Shown here one piece after another: positions 8,253 through 16,737 of a stretch of DNA of 64,000 nucleotides. Source of the DNA: Nitrososphaerota archaeon. GTDB taxonomy: Archaea; Thermoproteota; Nitrososphaeria; Nitrososphaerales; Gagatemarchaeaceae. The stretch is from contig JAFLYY010000001.1 in NCBI GenBank assembly GCA_029785825.1, forward strand, positions 124,001 to 188,000. The letters are read 5' to 3'. Within the stretch, counting starts at the first letter, position 1. Each line of letters begins with the position of its first letter. The notes beneath the pieces were generated by a model. It saw nothing but the letters and a program-made list of their open reading frames with translations. It was not told the DNA's origin and did not search any database. Made by a program: the position numbers and the translations under genes.

Positions 8253-9332
8253 CTAGACCTCCGCAGAGGCCTTGTGGAACTGATCAGCACCCTCGACAGT
8301 AAGGATCATGTGATGTATCCGACCACTAGCCAACGCACGCACTACCTTTGGCTGTGATTTCACGCATGTGTAGTGGTAATGAAGCCCACCGTCACCAAGG
8401 TCTCCATAGTACACTGCAGAAGGGCAGTCAGGAAATGAAGCACATTTCGAGTCTAGCTCCTGCAAATTCGAGTTGACAAGATCTATTTTCTGCTTGGAAT
8501 ACTCTTCGATTGTGGTCTTACAATAGAGAATCCATTTGCCGCAAGCAGGGCAGCGGTAGGACGCGTTATTAATTGGAGAATTCACGAGCAGAGTTATGAC
8601 TGGTGCTCCTGTACTAGCCATGAACGTGTTACCCTGCCCCACTTTCCCTATTCCGCCAGGTCCGGCGCCAACCTCGAAACCAAACAGCCTGCCCCTGCGA
8701 ATGAGAACGAAATCTGGCGGAGCGATTACATCACCTTGAGGACCACGTACTCTCTGGTAAGTTAACAGAGGTAATACATACCCCCACTGGGAGTTCACCA
8801 AGTAAGCGAAGACAAGGAGCTCACTAGCGGTGCCAAGTGATTTCGGCAGCAGAGAGTCGACTACTCTGTATAGAGGCTTGCGTGCCCCATCTACATCAGA
8901 GTTTGGTGCAGTTTTTGCCAGGGAGTACTTGCTCTTCCAATCTGAATCTGGACCTTTGAAGAAGTTCCTTTTCCCTTTCGCTTCCATGGAGTCCATGAAC
9001 TTCTTTCGGAGTGAGGGGTTTCGAATCACATTCTCTTGAATCAAGACTTGATTCGCCATGTGGAAGAGGATCTTCACGTACGATTCGGGTTTGGAGTACC
9101 CCGTGTAGAGTAGCCTCCCGGTAATCATATACTCTACAACGTCGCCCAAAATCATCTGTCGGCCATCTTGTCCAAAATAGAGATCAGCCATAAGATCATT
9201 GAAACCGGGAATGACTCGTATGGACTCCTCTTCCACCCTGTAGTTGGAGTCATTGAGCATGAAAAAGCGGTCCACTTCCGCCAGATGGTGCACAGATTCG
9301 GACATCCTATCTAAGAGCCGACGCATCTCCAA
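8253..9332 (-). CDS. Candidate nuclease with zinc-binding cysteines
   Basis: The 359-residue protein may start at TTG 9332, ATG 9326 or ATG 9305. A TATA-like GTTATAAG just upstream on the minus strand favours one of the first two. Around residue 205 a PDFVLI segment is followed by GRLFGFEVG, the spacing of a PD-(D/E)XK active site but with Gly where Lys is expected. A CPAC...C cluster and later Cys/His residues (CASFPDC and HYHYTC) probably bind zinc. It stands alone between the DISARM-like locus and a restriction-modification unit. A type II restriction-like role is a guess. Confidence 0.5.
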   Translation of the reverse strand: MEMRRLLDRMSESVHHLAEVDRFFMLNDSNYRVEEESIRVIPGFNDLMADLYFGQDGRQMILGDVVEYMITGRLLYTGYSKPESYVKILFHMANQVLIQENVIRNPSLRKKFMDSMEAKGKRNFFKGPDSDWKSKYSLAKTAPNSDVDGARKPLYRVVDSLLPKSLGTASELLVFAYLVNSQWGYVLPLLTYQRVRGPQGDVIAPPDFVLIRRGRLFGFEVGAGPGGIGKVGQGNTFMASTGAPVITLLVNSPINNASYRCPACGKWILYCKTTIEEYSKQKIDLVNSNLQELDSKCASFPDCPSAVYYGDLGDGGLHYHYTCVKSQPKVVRALASGRIHHMILTVEGADQFHKASAEV

Positions 9333-9467
9333 CGCTAAGCTGGCTCATCTTATAACCAACTCTTCGGCTTCGGCCCAGTCAAAAGCAACGACTACGCCTG
9401 GGCTTCCATAGGAAGACGGTCCTCCATTAAATATCGCGGGCAAAGCCACTCGGCCGCGACATCACTC

Positions 9468-10250
9468 TTGCAGAGTTCCACGCACAGGGAAGTTGTCCGA
9501 ATCGTCTCGTCATTCATAGATGGCATTCCCCAAATCGATAGGAGCCAAATCGAGTTCATTCGAAGAGCGTACCCATTCCATGCCGCCATCTTCAGCGAAG
9601 AGGCCATCCTTTATTCTAAGCAAGAGCGAAGCATTGTCACACGAATGGGCATGACGCTTTTCCCAACACTAGCTAAGGTCATAGCACTTGACTCGCACAA
9701 GGATGTTCAGAGTAATTACAGTATTAGAGGAACTATTGACGCAGGTTCCTTATCGCAAATTGATACCATCATGAACGAATTGAGGGAAGGCGGAGGCAAG
9801 AGGAGGCCAAATCATCAGAAGGAGACCGAGTCAATAATTGCCAACAGGACTGGAAAGACAACAGAGGCCCGAGTTATAGCAGACCTTTACATCGGCGACC
9901 ATGAGGAAGGGCCAGTTTTCATGGAGATCAAGAGCCCCCTTCCTAACATCGATGTAGCAGCGGAGAGCAAGAAGAAGATTCTCATCTTTGAATTGATGAA
10001 GGGCAAAGAGAATGGCCGTGGGTATCTCGCTTTTGCCTACAATCCATTCATAACCAGGGAGAAGTATGCTCATTCGTTCACGAAGGCAATTATGGACATG
10101 GATGAAGAGGTCCTGATGGGCGTCGAAATGTGGGACAAGATTGGCGGAACAGGCAGTTACGACGAACTAATCAAAGCAGTAGATGAAGCAGGCGAAGAGA
10201 AACGAAAGGAGCTACTTGGCAACAATACCGGGGAAGGAAGGCTTAACTAG
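9468..10250 (+). CDS. TdeIII-family type II restriction endonuclease
   Basis: The 260-residue protein resembles the TdeIII family of type II restriction enzymes. The likely PD-(D/E)XK site is ADLYIGD near residues 137-143 followed by FMEIKSP near 151, with the family's later AFAYNPF and WDKIGGTGSYDEL segments. The start is TTG 9468, about 40 bases after a TATA-like ATTAAATATC. A ribbon-helix-helix-like gene and a DNA methyltransferase follow at once, as expected for an R-M unit. Known TdeIII cuts GGNCC. The specificity of this relative cannot be read from sequence. Confidence 0.75.
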   Translation: MQSSTHREVVRIVSSFIDGIPQIDRSQIEFIRRAYPFHAAIFSEEAILYSKQERSIVTRMGMTLFPTLAKVIALDSHKDVQSNYSIRGTIDAGSLSQIDTIMNELREGGGKRRPNHQKETESIIANRTGKTTEARVIADLYIGDHEEGPVFMEIKSPLPNIDVAAESKKKILIFELMKGKENGRGYLAFAYNPFITREKYAHSFTKAIMDMDEEVLMGVEMWDKIGGTGSYDELIKAVDEAGEEKRKELLGNNTGEGRLN

Positions 10251-10279
10251 GGATAACTGTATCCCACGGTGATACTTAA

Positions 10280-10441
10280 GTGCCAAAGGACACGAGGGCT
10301 AACATCAAGATAAAGCGGGAAACCCGCGACGAACTCTCCAGGTATGCGCGCAAGCTTGCCGTCGAACTTGATCGAAGGGTGACGATCGACGAAGCGATTG
10401 TTCGTGCGATCAAGGCTGTTGAGGGGAAGCATCAGCATTGA
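10280..10441 (+). CDS. Small ribbon-helix-helix-like protein between R and M genes
   Basis: This 53-residue protein starts at GTG 10280 and is too short for most gene finders. It begins with a strand-like basic stretch (ANIKIKRETRDELSRYA) and continues with two helices (VTIDEAIVRAIKAVE), matching the ribbon-helix-helix fold of Arc/CopG-type repressors. It sits 29 bases after the restriction gene, and its TGA overlaps the TTG start of the methyltransferase. In many R-M systems a small controller protein times restriction against methylation, and this may be the equivalent. The function is inferred. Confidence 0.6.
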   Translation: MPKDTRANIKIKRETRDELSRYARKLAVELDRRVTIDEAIVRAIKAVEGKHQH

Positions 10442-11607
10442 CCCAAGTAGTTACGAGGTTCGTAGAAGAGCTCAGTTGGAAAGAGAGGGATCTACCCCAA
10501 AAAGAGCGAACAAAACACGTCCATGGGATTCATCCGTACATGGGCAAGTACGTTCCTCAGCTCGTGGATTACTTCCTAGACAGACACTTCAAGATAGGTG
10601 ACACAATTCTGGATCCATTCGTAGGGTCAGGAACTACTTTGATAGAAGCGAACACGCATTCGATGAATGGTGTTGGAATTGATATCAGCGAATTCAATAT
10701 CCTGCTCTCTAAAGTCAAGACTGATTCGTATGATCTCCCCCTTCTCAAGAAAGAGTTTGCGGACATAGTTCGCAGGGTTAAGGAGGACATCAAGACAAAC
10801 AATATTGAGACGAAGATAGATGATTTCTTGTCAGGCAATCCAATTGGCGAAAAGCAACCTTCAGTAAGGATGGAAGAAGCAAGCGAGTATCTTCGAACTT
10901 GGTATCACCCCATCGCCCTCTATCCTCTATTGGCTATGAGAAACATGATTCAGGAGTATCACTATCAAGACGCATTGAAGGTCCTGCTCTCAAGAACAGC
11001 TAGGTCTTCGCGGCTTGCTCCACATTACCAACTTGACTTCCCAGACCATCCGTTTACCGAAGATTACTACTGTCACAAACACGCGAGGACGTGCCACCCG
11101 ACAACCAATGCAATGGGCTTCCTTGTTCGATATTCAATCGATACTTACAACAGAATTGCGGCATTTCAGAAACTAAGGACCAACAATAGCGTATCGCTGA
11201 TACATGGAGATTCTCGAAATGTGGACCTTCCGAAGAGCTCTGGTGTCATCACATCACCACCATACGTTGGGCTAATTGATTACCACGAACAACATAGGTA
11301 TGCTTACGAACTCCTGGGACTACAGGACAAATCTGAGAAGGAGATAGGTGCCAAGAAGGCCAAGAATGGAAAGAAGGCAACCGAGGCGTATAGGGATTCA
11401 ATAACAAAAGTAATTTCGAGATTAGGTAGGTCTACCGAAGGGCCAATCGTTTTCGTCGTTAATGACAAGTATGGATTGTATGAAACAATATCTCAAGATG
11501 CAGGTGTGCGCATAGTTGAGAGATTGAAACGAAAAGTGGACAGGAGAACAGGACGGCGTTCCAGTGGAGACTTCTTCGAAGATATGATTGTCATGATGCC
11601 CCCATAG
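10438..11607 (+). CDS. Site-specific DNA methyltransferase (amino-methylating type)
   Basis: The 389-residue protein carries the SAM-binding motif DPFVGSGTT near residue 57 and the catalytic motif TSPPY near residue 271, which together mark N6-adenine or N4-cytosine DNA methyltransferases. HGIHPYMGKYVPQLV near the N-terminus is also common in this group. The SAM motif comes before the catalytic motif, with about 210 residues between them that probably hold the target-recognition part. The start is TTG 10438, overlapping the stop of the small regulator. It is presumably the partner of the TdeIII-like endonuclease three genes back. Target and methylated base are unknown. Confidence 0.85.
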   Translation: MTQVVTRFVEELSWKERDLPQKERTKHVHGIHPYMGKYVPQLVDYFLDRHFKIGDTILDPFVGSGTTLIEANTHSMNGVGIDISEFNILLSKVKTDSYDLPLLKKEFADIVRRVKEDIKTNNIETKIDDFLSGNPIGEKQPSVRMEEASEYLRTWYHPIALYPLLAMRNMIQEYHYQDALKVLLSRTARSSRLAPHYQLDFPDHPFTEDYYCHKHARTCHPTTNAMGFLVRYSIDTYNRIAAFQKLRTNNSVSLIHGDSRNVDLPKSSGVITSPPYVGLIDYHEQHRYAYELLGLQDKSEKEIGAKKAKNGKKATEAYRDSITKVISRLGRSTEGPIVFVVNDKYGLYETISQDAGVRIVERLKRKVDRRTGRRSSGDFFEDMIVMMPP

Positions 11608-11643
11608 GATGGCACTCCAGCGAACCTATGGATCCCATGGGCA

Positions 11644-11907
11644 TTACCAGGAAAGTCGAGATAGGAGCAGCTCAGGTGTTGCTTCCCCCATTATTCCCTG
11701 ATACTTGACGATTCGATATTCCGAACTATCACTGGGCTCAAAGCACTGATCCTGCTCGCTCCATTTCATCTTCGCCCTGAGAAAAGCCCCTGTGACCTTG
11801 AGTGCTTTCTTGTTCGCATCCAGTTCATGCTGAGCTGAGACTATCCCGAGTTGCAGATACTCGTGATCGCCATCCAATATGGAGAAGGAGAATAGGAAGT
11901 TCTTCAT
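11644..11907 (-). CDS. Small hypothetical protein
   Basis: An 87-residue frame opens with ATG, is soluble, and has a strand-rich start (MKNFLFSFSILDGDHEYLQLG) and a WSEQDQCFE segment. I recognise no family. It lies convergent to the methyltransferase. Coding status is likely from its balanced composition but is not proven. Confidence 0.45.
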   Translation of the reverse strand: MKNFLFSFSILDGDHEYLQLGIVSAQHELDANKKALKVTGAFLRAKMKWSEQDQCFEPSDSSEYRIVKYQGIMGEATPELLLSRLSW

Positions 11908-12293
11908 TACAGTAGTAATAAGGACAATTCATTTAACGAACAATGAAGTTATGGACTCTCCACTCTGGGTGATTCTCGAAAGCGGAAAGAACGCTTCGAG
12001 AAAGCTGAAAAGGCCTGCTTGTTTCAATGGAAGCGATTCCCTGTGAGGGGAATAGGATGACATGCAGCGAAAGTGATATCGATTCTTAACATATTCAAGA
12101 GGCCCCCGCACTAGCAACCAGTGCGTTTGCCTGTCGGCCTCAGTCTCCCCTTTTCTGTCGATGCCCTCTCGCGAGAGTCCGCTTACCGGTTCCTCCCAAT
12201 TACCGTCGCCCGAACCTGAGATATCGTGGCGTTAATCATTCGTTAGCTCTTTGATAACTAGATCAATATCATTCGTTAAGTGACCTGTTGTGA
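11908..12293. other. Gene-poor spacer with two direct repeats
   Basis: No convincing gene is seen. The useful content is two exact copies of ATCATTCGTTA at 12235-12245 and 12268-12278, 33 bases apart, which is about three helical turns. The second ends 15 bases before the ATG of a winged-helix regulator, so they are probable operator half sites. Confidence 0.45.
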
Positions 12294-12572
12294 ATGTCGT
12301 GGGACGCCATAAGCTTCGTCCTTCGGGGCAAGAACCGGAAGGCGGTCTTAGTCAGCCTCGCCACCCCAAAGACTCCGACGATTCTTGCTTCGGAGCTTCA
12401 TACAAGTATCCCAAACATTAGCCGGACGCTGCGCGAACTACGGTCTAGACATCTGATTGAATCTCTCACCCCTGACGCACATGCTGGGAAATTATACGTT
12501 GTCACAGACCAGGGCAAAGCTGTTTCGCAGAAGGTGGAAGAAATCTCAGGTTCAGGGGGCCGAAGGCAATAA
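12294..12572 (+). CDS. Winged-helix transcriptional regulator
   Basis: The 92-residue protein is a single MarR/ArsR-like winged helix. Residues about 13-75 run KNRKAVLVSLATPKTP, a recognition-helix region (SIPNISRTLRELRSRHLIE) and a beta wing (GKLYVVTDQGKAV). The ATG at 12294 follows two spaced direct repeats, which suggests autoregulation. The gene is followed within 40 bases by a nuclease-like gene and a DpnI-like gene read the same way, so it probably controls that set. Confidence 0.75.
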   Translation: MSWDAISFVLRGKNRKAVLVSLATPKTPTILASELHTSIPNISRTLRELRSRHLIESLTPDAHAGKLYVVTDQGKAVSQKVEEISGSGGRRQ

Positions 12573-12610
12573 CCAAGAAACTCCTTTCACCCTCTGAGAT
12601 AGAACAACTA

Positions 12611-13141
12611 GTGCAACTGCTCAAAGGAGTCTTTGCTCACATCGCGGATTTGAAGGCCAAGAATCCCCTTGCAGCCCACATCCAGTACCCAAAGGTGCCC
12701 CCTAGTTTGACGGAATCATTGGCGATTTACCTGCTCCAGACAGGAGTGATCAAGGGATTGGGCCAGTGCCAGTTTCAGTTTGGAGGAAACGAGGCCGACA
12801 TCATTGGCATGAATACGCGAGCCCGATTTAGAATTGAAGTTAAGGGGACAACAAAGGGTTTCGAATACTTTGGAGAGAAAGACGTCAAGTCCGATTATCT
12901 AATGTGGTTCGATCTTGCTGACCTCCTAAGAGGGAACGGTAATGATCATCTACGACTTTATCTAATCTCTCATCCAAGCGACCACTTCGACAAACCCGTC
13001 AAGATAGTGATTTCTAGGCTGAAGCAAATCGTTCAAGACGATGTGTCTTCGTTCGACTATGGGCTGTCTGCTCTGCTAAATCAGCTGGCTAGTACCCAGA
13101 CCCCCCAAAGTGGAGAAATGAAGCTACAGAATTGGACCTAA
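12611..13141 (+). CDS. PD-(D/E)XK-like nuclease paired with DpnI-like protein
   Basis: The frame encodes 176 residues from GTG 12611. Sequence just upstream in the same frame (KKLLSPSEIEQL) also looks coding, so the true start may be earlier, overlapping the regulator gene. Near residues 61-77, EADIIGM followed by FRIEVKG gives the D...E-x-K layout of PD-(D/E)XK nucleases, with an intact acidic pair and Lys. The following DpnI-like gene overlaps its end by 10 bases. A restriction-type role, possibly as catalytic partner of the next protein, is inferred from motif and overlap. Confidence 0.6.
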   Translation: MQLLKGVFAHIADLKAKNPLAAHIQYPKVPPSLTESLAIYLLQTGVIKGLGQCQFQFGGNEADIIGMNTRARFRIEVKGTTKGFEYFGEKDVKSDYLMWFDLADLLRGNGNDHLRLYLISHPSDHFDKPVKIVISRLKQIVQDDVSSFDYGLSALLNQLASTQTPQSGEMKLQNWT

Positions 13142-13893
13142 GTCTGCCAGGCTATCCCTCCACTCTAACCAGTCGGCCACAAATTGCGCGTATTTCGACA
13201 GAAGGTTGGACCCTAAGGAACTTCTATTGCGCGTCTTGTGGGGCGGGACTATCTTCCTATCCTGTAGGCACCCCTCTTTACGACTTCCATTCTCCGACAT
13301 GCAAGGAAAGATTTCAACTGAAGGCATCTAGTAGGCAATTTGGTAGATCCGTGTTAGACTCGGAGTACCACACCGCTCTCAACGGAGTCCTCAGAGATGC
13401 TTATCCTTCTTTGATTCTTATGCGTTACGACCCTGCAAGATGGGCCGTTTCTGATTTGGAGCTTGTCCACAGGGCGTGTATCACCACGAGTTGCTTGGTC
13501 CGTCGAAAGCCGCTTGGCTCCGGAGCCAGGCGTGCAGGGTGGGAAGGGTGCACGATCTCCTTGGCCAGTATCCCATCCCTTGGGCGGATTGGGGTTGTCC
13601 GGAATGGGGTGGTTCGTCCGAAATCGGCAGTTCTTGAACAGTGGAATCGCAGCAACCGGCTCTTGGAGACCGAACCTAACGCGAGGGGTTGGGTGGCTGA
13701 CGTGCTAGTATGCGTCGAACGGCTATATTCGACATTTACCCTGGAGAACGTATACTCGTGCGAAGGCGAGCTTGCTGCAAAACACCCAAGGAATCACTTT
13801 GTCAAAGCAAAGATTCGTCAACAGTTGCAAGTTCTTCGTGAGCTTGGCATTATAGAATTCATTTCGCCTGGCGTCTACCGGCGTATCAGATAG
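13132..13893 (+). CDS. DpnI-like methyl-directed restriction protein with altered active site
   Basis: The 253 residues align along the DpnI family: N-terminal FYCASCG zinc pair, nuclease core, RRKPLGSGARRAGWEGC, then a C-terminal winged helix (HFVKAKIRQQLQVLRELG, ending YRRIR) that in DpnI also reads the methylated site. DpnI cuts DNA carrying N6-methyladenine in GATC. In the active-site block DFHSPTCKERFQLK, the Asp (about residue 50) and Lys (about 63) are present. The position of the catalytic Glu is Gln (codon CAA), and one zinc Cys is Ser. It may therefore be a weak or dead nuclease that still binds methylated DNA. The start TTG 13132 overlaps the previous gene. Confidence 0.85.
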   Translation: MDLSLPGYPSTLTSRPQIARISTEGWTLRNFYCASCGAGLSSYPVGTPLYDFHSPTCKERFQLKASSRQFGRSVLDSEYHTALNGVLRDAYPSLILMRYDPARWAVSDLELVHRACITTSCLVRRKPLGSGARRAGWEGCTISLASIPSLGRIGVVRNGVVRPKSAVLEQWNRSNRLLETEPNARGWVADVLVCVERLYSTFTLENVYSCEGELAAKHPRNHFVKAKIRQQLQVLRELGIIEFISPGVYRRIR

Positions 13894-13974
13894 AGATGTT
13901 CTTCTTCATACTGGCTAATCTCTTCTTCGAAGTCAATGAAGCGTGAGGAGGTTGCAACGGTCCAAAGCCCTACG

Positions 13975-14445
13975 TTACGACTTCGCCAAGTCGTAAACTC
14001 CTACTAGTACCCCGAGGATGAGGAAGACGTTGATGACGTAGAACCACGGGCCAAGGACCCATGAAGGTATCGCGAAATCAAGGATCAACAGGAAGAAGAC
14101 GATGAACGCTACCGATCCGGCCGTGCTGCTGTCGAGGGCTGATTTCTTGGCTTCCCACTCTCTTTCTTCTTCGCGCCTGGCCGTTTCCTGGTTCAGCCGG
14201 TAGAACAGGACCTCCCGCGGGTCGTCATACTTCTCGGGACCAAGCACATCGTACAGCCTGCGCTTCTCGGGATTGGAGAGGACGAAGTAGGCCTCCGAGA
14301 TCTCCTTGAATCTTGCCTCCGCTTCCGGAGAACTGTTCCGGTCCGGGTGGTACTGGGGTGCCAGCTTCCTGTAAGCTGCTTTGATCTCTACACCCGAAGC
14401 CGTCTTCGGGACGCCAAGGATGCCGTAGAAGTCCCTCTCGATCAT
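13975..14445 (-). CDS. Membrane-anchored J-domain protein
   Basis: The 156-residue protein has an N-terminal J domain (residues about 4-70) with the HPD triad in YHPDRNSS, which stimulates Hsp70 ATPase. A charged linker follows, then two membrane helices near residues 108-128 and 131-151. The G/F-rich and zinc domains of full DnaJ are absent. It is transcribed away from a small AbrB-like gene, with TATA-like sequence (GCTTATACT on the minus strand) in the shared spacer. It probably recruits DnaK to the membrane. Its client is unknown. Confidence 0.8.
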   Translation of the reverse strand: MIERDFYGILGVPKTASGVEIKAAYRKLAPQYHPDRNSSPEAEARFKEISEAYFVLSNPEKRRLYDVLGPEKYDDPREVLFYRLNQETARREEEREWEAKKSALDSSTAGSVAFIVFFLLILDFAIPSWVLGPWFYVINVFLILGVLVGVYDLAKS

Positions 14446-14543
14446 CCTATGATATACACGAGAGTATAAGCGTACGTATACCTATAACGACCCCCATTCC
14501 GTGTACCGAGGTGTTATATCATGAGCCTACGCAAAGCCTTCCC

Positions 14544-14702
14544 GTGACAGCGCAAGCCAAGGTCAAAATCTACGTGTCCGGGGGGAGGCACAGCATCAAC
14601 CTCCCCGGCGAGTTCGTCAGGGACAGCGCCTTCCCGTTCAAGCCCTTGGAAGAGCTGATCGCCAGGATAGACGGCAAGCGGATAGTGATTGAAAAGCCGT
14701 AG
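14544..14702 (+). CDS. Small AbrB-like protein
   Basis: The frame is open from ATG 14523, but the TATA-like GTTATATC at about 14512-14519 covers that region, so GTG 14544 fits better and gives 52 residues (VTAQAKVKIYVSGG...). The sequence alternates short strands (INLPGEFVRD, then LIARIDGKRIVIEK) like a single AbrB/SpoVT DNA-binding unit, which works as a dimer. It is divergent from the J-domain gene. A regulatory role is inferred. Confidence 0.5.
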   Translation: MTAQAKVKIYVSGGRHSINLPGEFVRDSAFPFKPLEELIARIDGKRIVIEKP

Positions 14703-14797
14703 GGTTCACTAGGCCTGCTCCGGGAAATTTCACCCAAATGGCAGCCTGGTAATCACCTGATTTGCCCTTAAATCCAAGGGACTCGCATCCCTCACAA

Positions 14798-15397
14798 TTG
14801 AGGATTCTGAGTAGCCGGGGAGGAATCGGCGGCTACCAAGACCGGAACAGGAAGGAAAAGCATCCCCTACGGGACAAGATAATTGTTGCAGTGATTAGCG
14901 CCATATTGGGAGCCGGTGCGGTTGGGTTATATTTCACGCAAAATGACTTCTTGGTTACCTCGAACAATTCTAACGTGTTCACGGTGACGAATTCGGGTTC
15001 GACTGAGACCATCCGCGAGACTGTCACAGTCACCAATACGACAGAAATCAATCGGTTGAATCAGCAGATTTCAAATCTGCAAAACGAGGTAAACCAGTTG
15101 AACCAACAGGTATCGAGTCTAACTCCTGTGGCCATCTTTGGACCAGTTAATGTCACCGGCTGGTTCAATAGCGCGTCTTCAATTAGCTTCTCTTCGCAAG
15201 GAATAACCTACACTGTCACAATCGACTCCGGCTCTTTCCAGATCTATTTGCCGAGAGGGCAAGTGTACCAAGTCGTCGTCCATGGGACTGGATGGTTTGG
15301 GGTAGGGTGGGACCAACCACCTGCATCTTCACCGCAATTGGACCTTACCAGCTATTCGCTAAGAAGCTACCATGTGTCGTACATCGTTCACAGATAG
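14798..15397 (+). CDS. Membrane-anchored coiled-coil exported protein
   Basis: The frame is open from 14762, but a TATA-like CCTTAAATC at about 14766-14774 overlaps that start, so TTG 14798 is a better, leaderless start (about 199 residues). After a basic N-terminus there is one membrane helix (IIVAVISAILGAGAVGLYF), a Thr/Asn-rich stretch, a heptad coiled coil (INRLNQQISNLQNEVNQL and on), then a beta-rich domain of about 90 residues. The layout suggests an outward-facing anchored surface protein. I recognise no family. Confidence 0.6.
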   Translation: MRILSSRGGIGGYQDRNRKEKHPLRDKIIVAVISAILGAGAVGLYFTQNDFLVTSNNSNVFTVTNSGSTETIRETVTVTNTTEINRLNQQISNLQNEVNQLNQQVSSLTPVAIFGPVNVTGWFNSASSISFSSQGITYTVTIDSGSFQIYLPRGQVYQVVVHGTGWFGVGWDQPPASSPQLDLTSYSLRSYHVSYIVHR

Positions 15398-15560
15398 GTC
15401 TCCATTCGAACTGCATGTTTGTCAGTCTCCATGTATCACGAATCAAGAAGTTGGTTTCCTGGTTGGTGGGACGAGTCATAACGCCGGGTATAGGGTTCAT
15501 TGCGCTCCGCCGGGAAACGCCTTACTTTGGGATGAAGGAGCAGTTTGATGCGCATTTGGC

Positions 15561-15977
15561 CTAGTCGTCCCTTCGCGCGTAGACTCGTGAATAGTAGACC
15601 CAACCCAACACAATCAACAAAGGGTAGCCAATCAATAGTACCAAGCTGATATCGTTCTCCAAAGAGGTTTGGAAAGCGAAGTTCAGCAGAGAACCCAATA
15701 TCGCGGTTGTAAAAATGAGTTCGATAAAAGCAACAGCTCTCAACGTTTTGAATTTGATGCTGAAGGTCTTGCATATCCGGTCAAAGAGATGGTGTTCCGT
15801 GAAGTCAGTAAGCATGTATGATGCGACAGCGCTCAATCCATAAGACCAGAAGAAATAGAACCAGCCGACATTCAAGAGCAACCAAGCGGTCGCAGCTACC
15901 AAGCCTATGTATCCAAGGACCACCAGAATCAGAATCAACGGTCCCAGAAAATAACGGCCGGCTCTGGTCCTAGACAA
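15561..15977 (-). CDS. Four-helix membrane protein
   Basis: The 138-residue protein is mostly hydrophobic, with about four membrane spans (LGPLILILVVLGYIGLV, a WFYFFWSYGLSAVASYM segment, AFIELIFTTAILGSLLN, and LVLLIGYPLLIVLGWVYY). It overlaps the end of the upstream membrane-protein gene by 8 bases, so the two form one unit. No known family was recognised. Confidence 0.6.
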   Translation of the reverse strand: MSRTRAGRYFLGPLILILVVLGYIGLVAATAWLLLNVGWFYFFWSYGLSAVASYMLTDFTEHHLFDRICKTFSIKFKTLRAVAFIELIFTTAILGSLLNFAFQTSLENDISLVLLIGYPLLIVLGWVYYSRVYARRDD

Positions 15978-16737
15978 GGAGAACCACCGTTAGTGTGATT
16001 ACGACAAAGAGGATAGCACGCGCAGACTCGCCAAGCAAAGCCCTGGGCAATCTCCGAACGGGTGGAGTACCTAGCTCAGTCCAAAGAAGAAGGGATGTTA
16101 GGGCAAGGCCCCCACCAGTCAAATGAATCATCCAAGAAGGGTTCTGCCACAGGTATCCGTAGAAACCTACAACCAGACCCAGGGTCCCCATTATACTAGT
16201 TGCAAGAAATTTGACGAACTCTTTCATACCTGGCCCGCGATCTCCCTTTCGCCTTCGGGACTCGTACAGGTCGGCGAACGCGGTGCATGACAAGGCTGTA
16301 CAGAAACAGAAACCGATGATTGAAGTTCCGGTGGATGGTAGTGGGGTAACCTTCCATACAACATCAGCCACAATGTATGTCCCAATCACGCTCGCCCCGA
16401 ATATTGATGGTACAGATACAAACCGCCTTAGGCGGCGCGATAGATTGATGTTGTACAACATCGCAAAGAGCATCATGGCTGATGGGACGAAGAGGTTGTT
16501 GATTAGACCCTGAGTGGTTTCCGAAGGGGTTTTTCCGACTGCTTCGATGAAGCTGAAAGGACTTGTAACCAGCATCATGATTCCTGTCTCGTACATGTCC
16601 AAAGAACCATAAGGCAGAAGATTGCCCAATTCTATCGCAGCCAAGTAAAGAACCCAGAACAGGACAAATGGGTATACCTCGAAGCCTATTGACCTGAGTG
16701 CTCGGACAGATTCCCCTAGGATGGCGTTGCTTTTCAA
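15970..16737 (-). CDS. Multi-pass membrane protein
   Basis: The 255-residue protein has roughly six to seven membrane spans from residue 18 onward, with a cytosolic basic loop (YESRRRKGDRGPG). It starts with ATG and overlaps the next membrane-protein gene by 8 bases, suggesting a two-part membrane complex. I see no catalytic signature. The sequence around its start (GGGTTCATTGCGC at about 16770) is repeated beyond the end of its partner at about 15490. Confidence 0.6.
   Translation of the reverse strand: MKSNAILGESVRALRSIGFEVYPFVLFWVLYLAAIELGNLLPYGSLDMYETGIMMLVTSPFSFIEAVGKTPSETTQGLINNLFVPSAMMLFAMLYNINLSRRLRRFVSVPSIFGASVIGTYIVADVVWKVTPLPSTGTSIIGFCFCTALSCTAFADLYESRRRKGDRGPGMKEFVKFLATSIMGTLGLVVGFYGYLWQNPSWMIHLTGGGLALTSLLLWTELGTPPVRRLPRALLGESARAILFVVITLTVVLLV

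Noticed and set aside
10438-11607. Treating the DNA methyltransferase as the missing DISARM methylase
   Set aside because: It overlaps the small regulator and follows a TdeIII-like endonuclease on the same strand, so an R-M role explains it better; sharing with DISARM remains only a possibility.
12010-12060. GTTTCAATGGAAGC-like sequence resembling a CRISPR repeat
   Set aside because: Only one copy is present, with no regularly spaced repeats nearby and no cas gene in the window.
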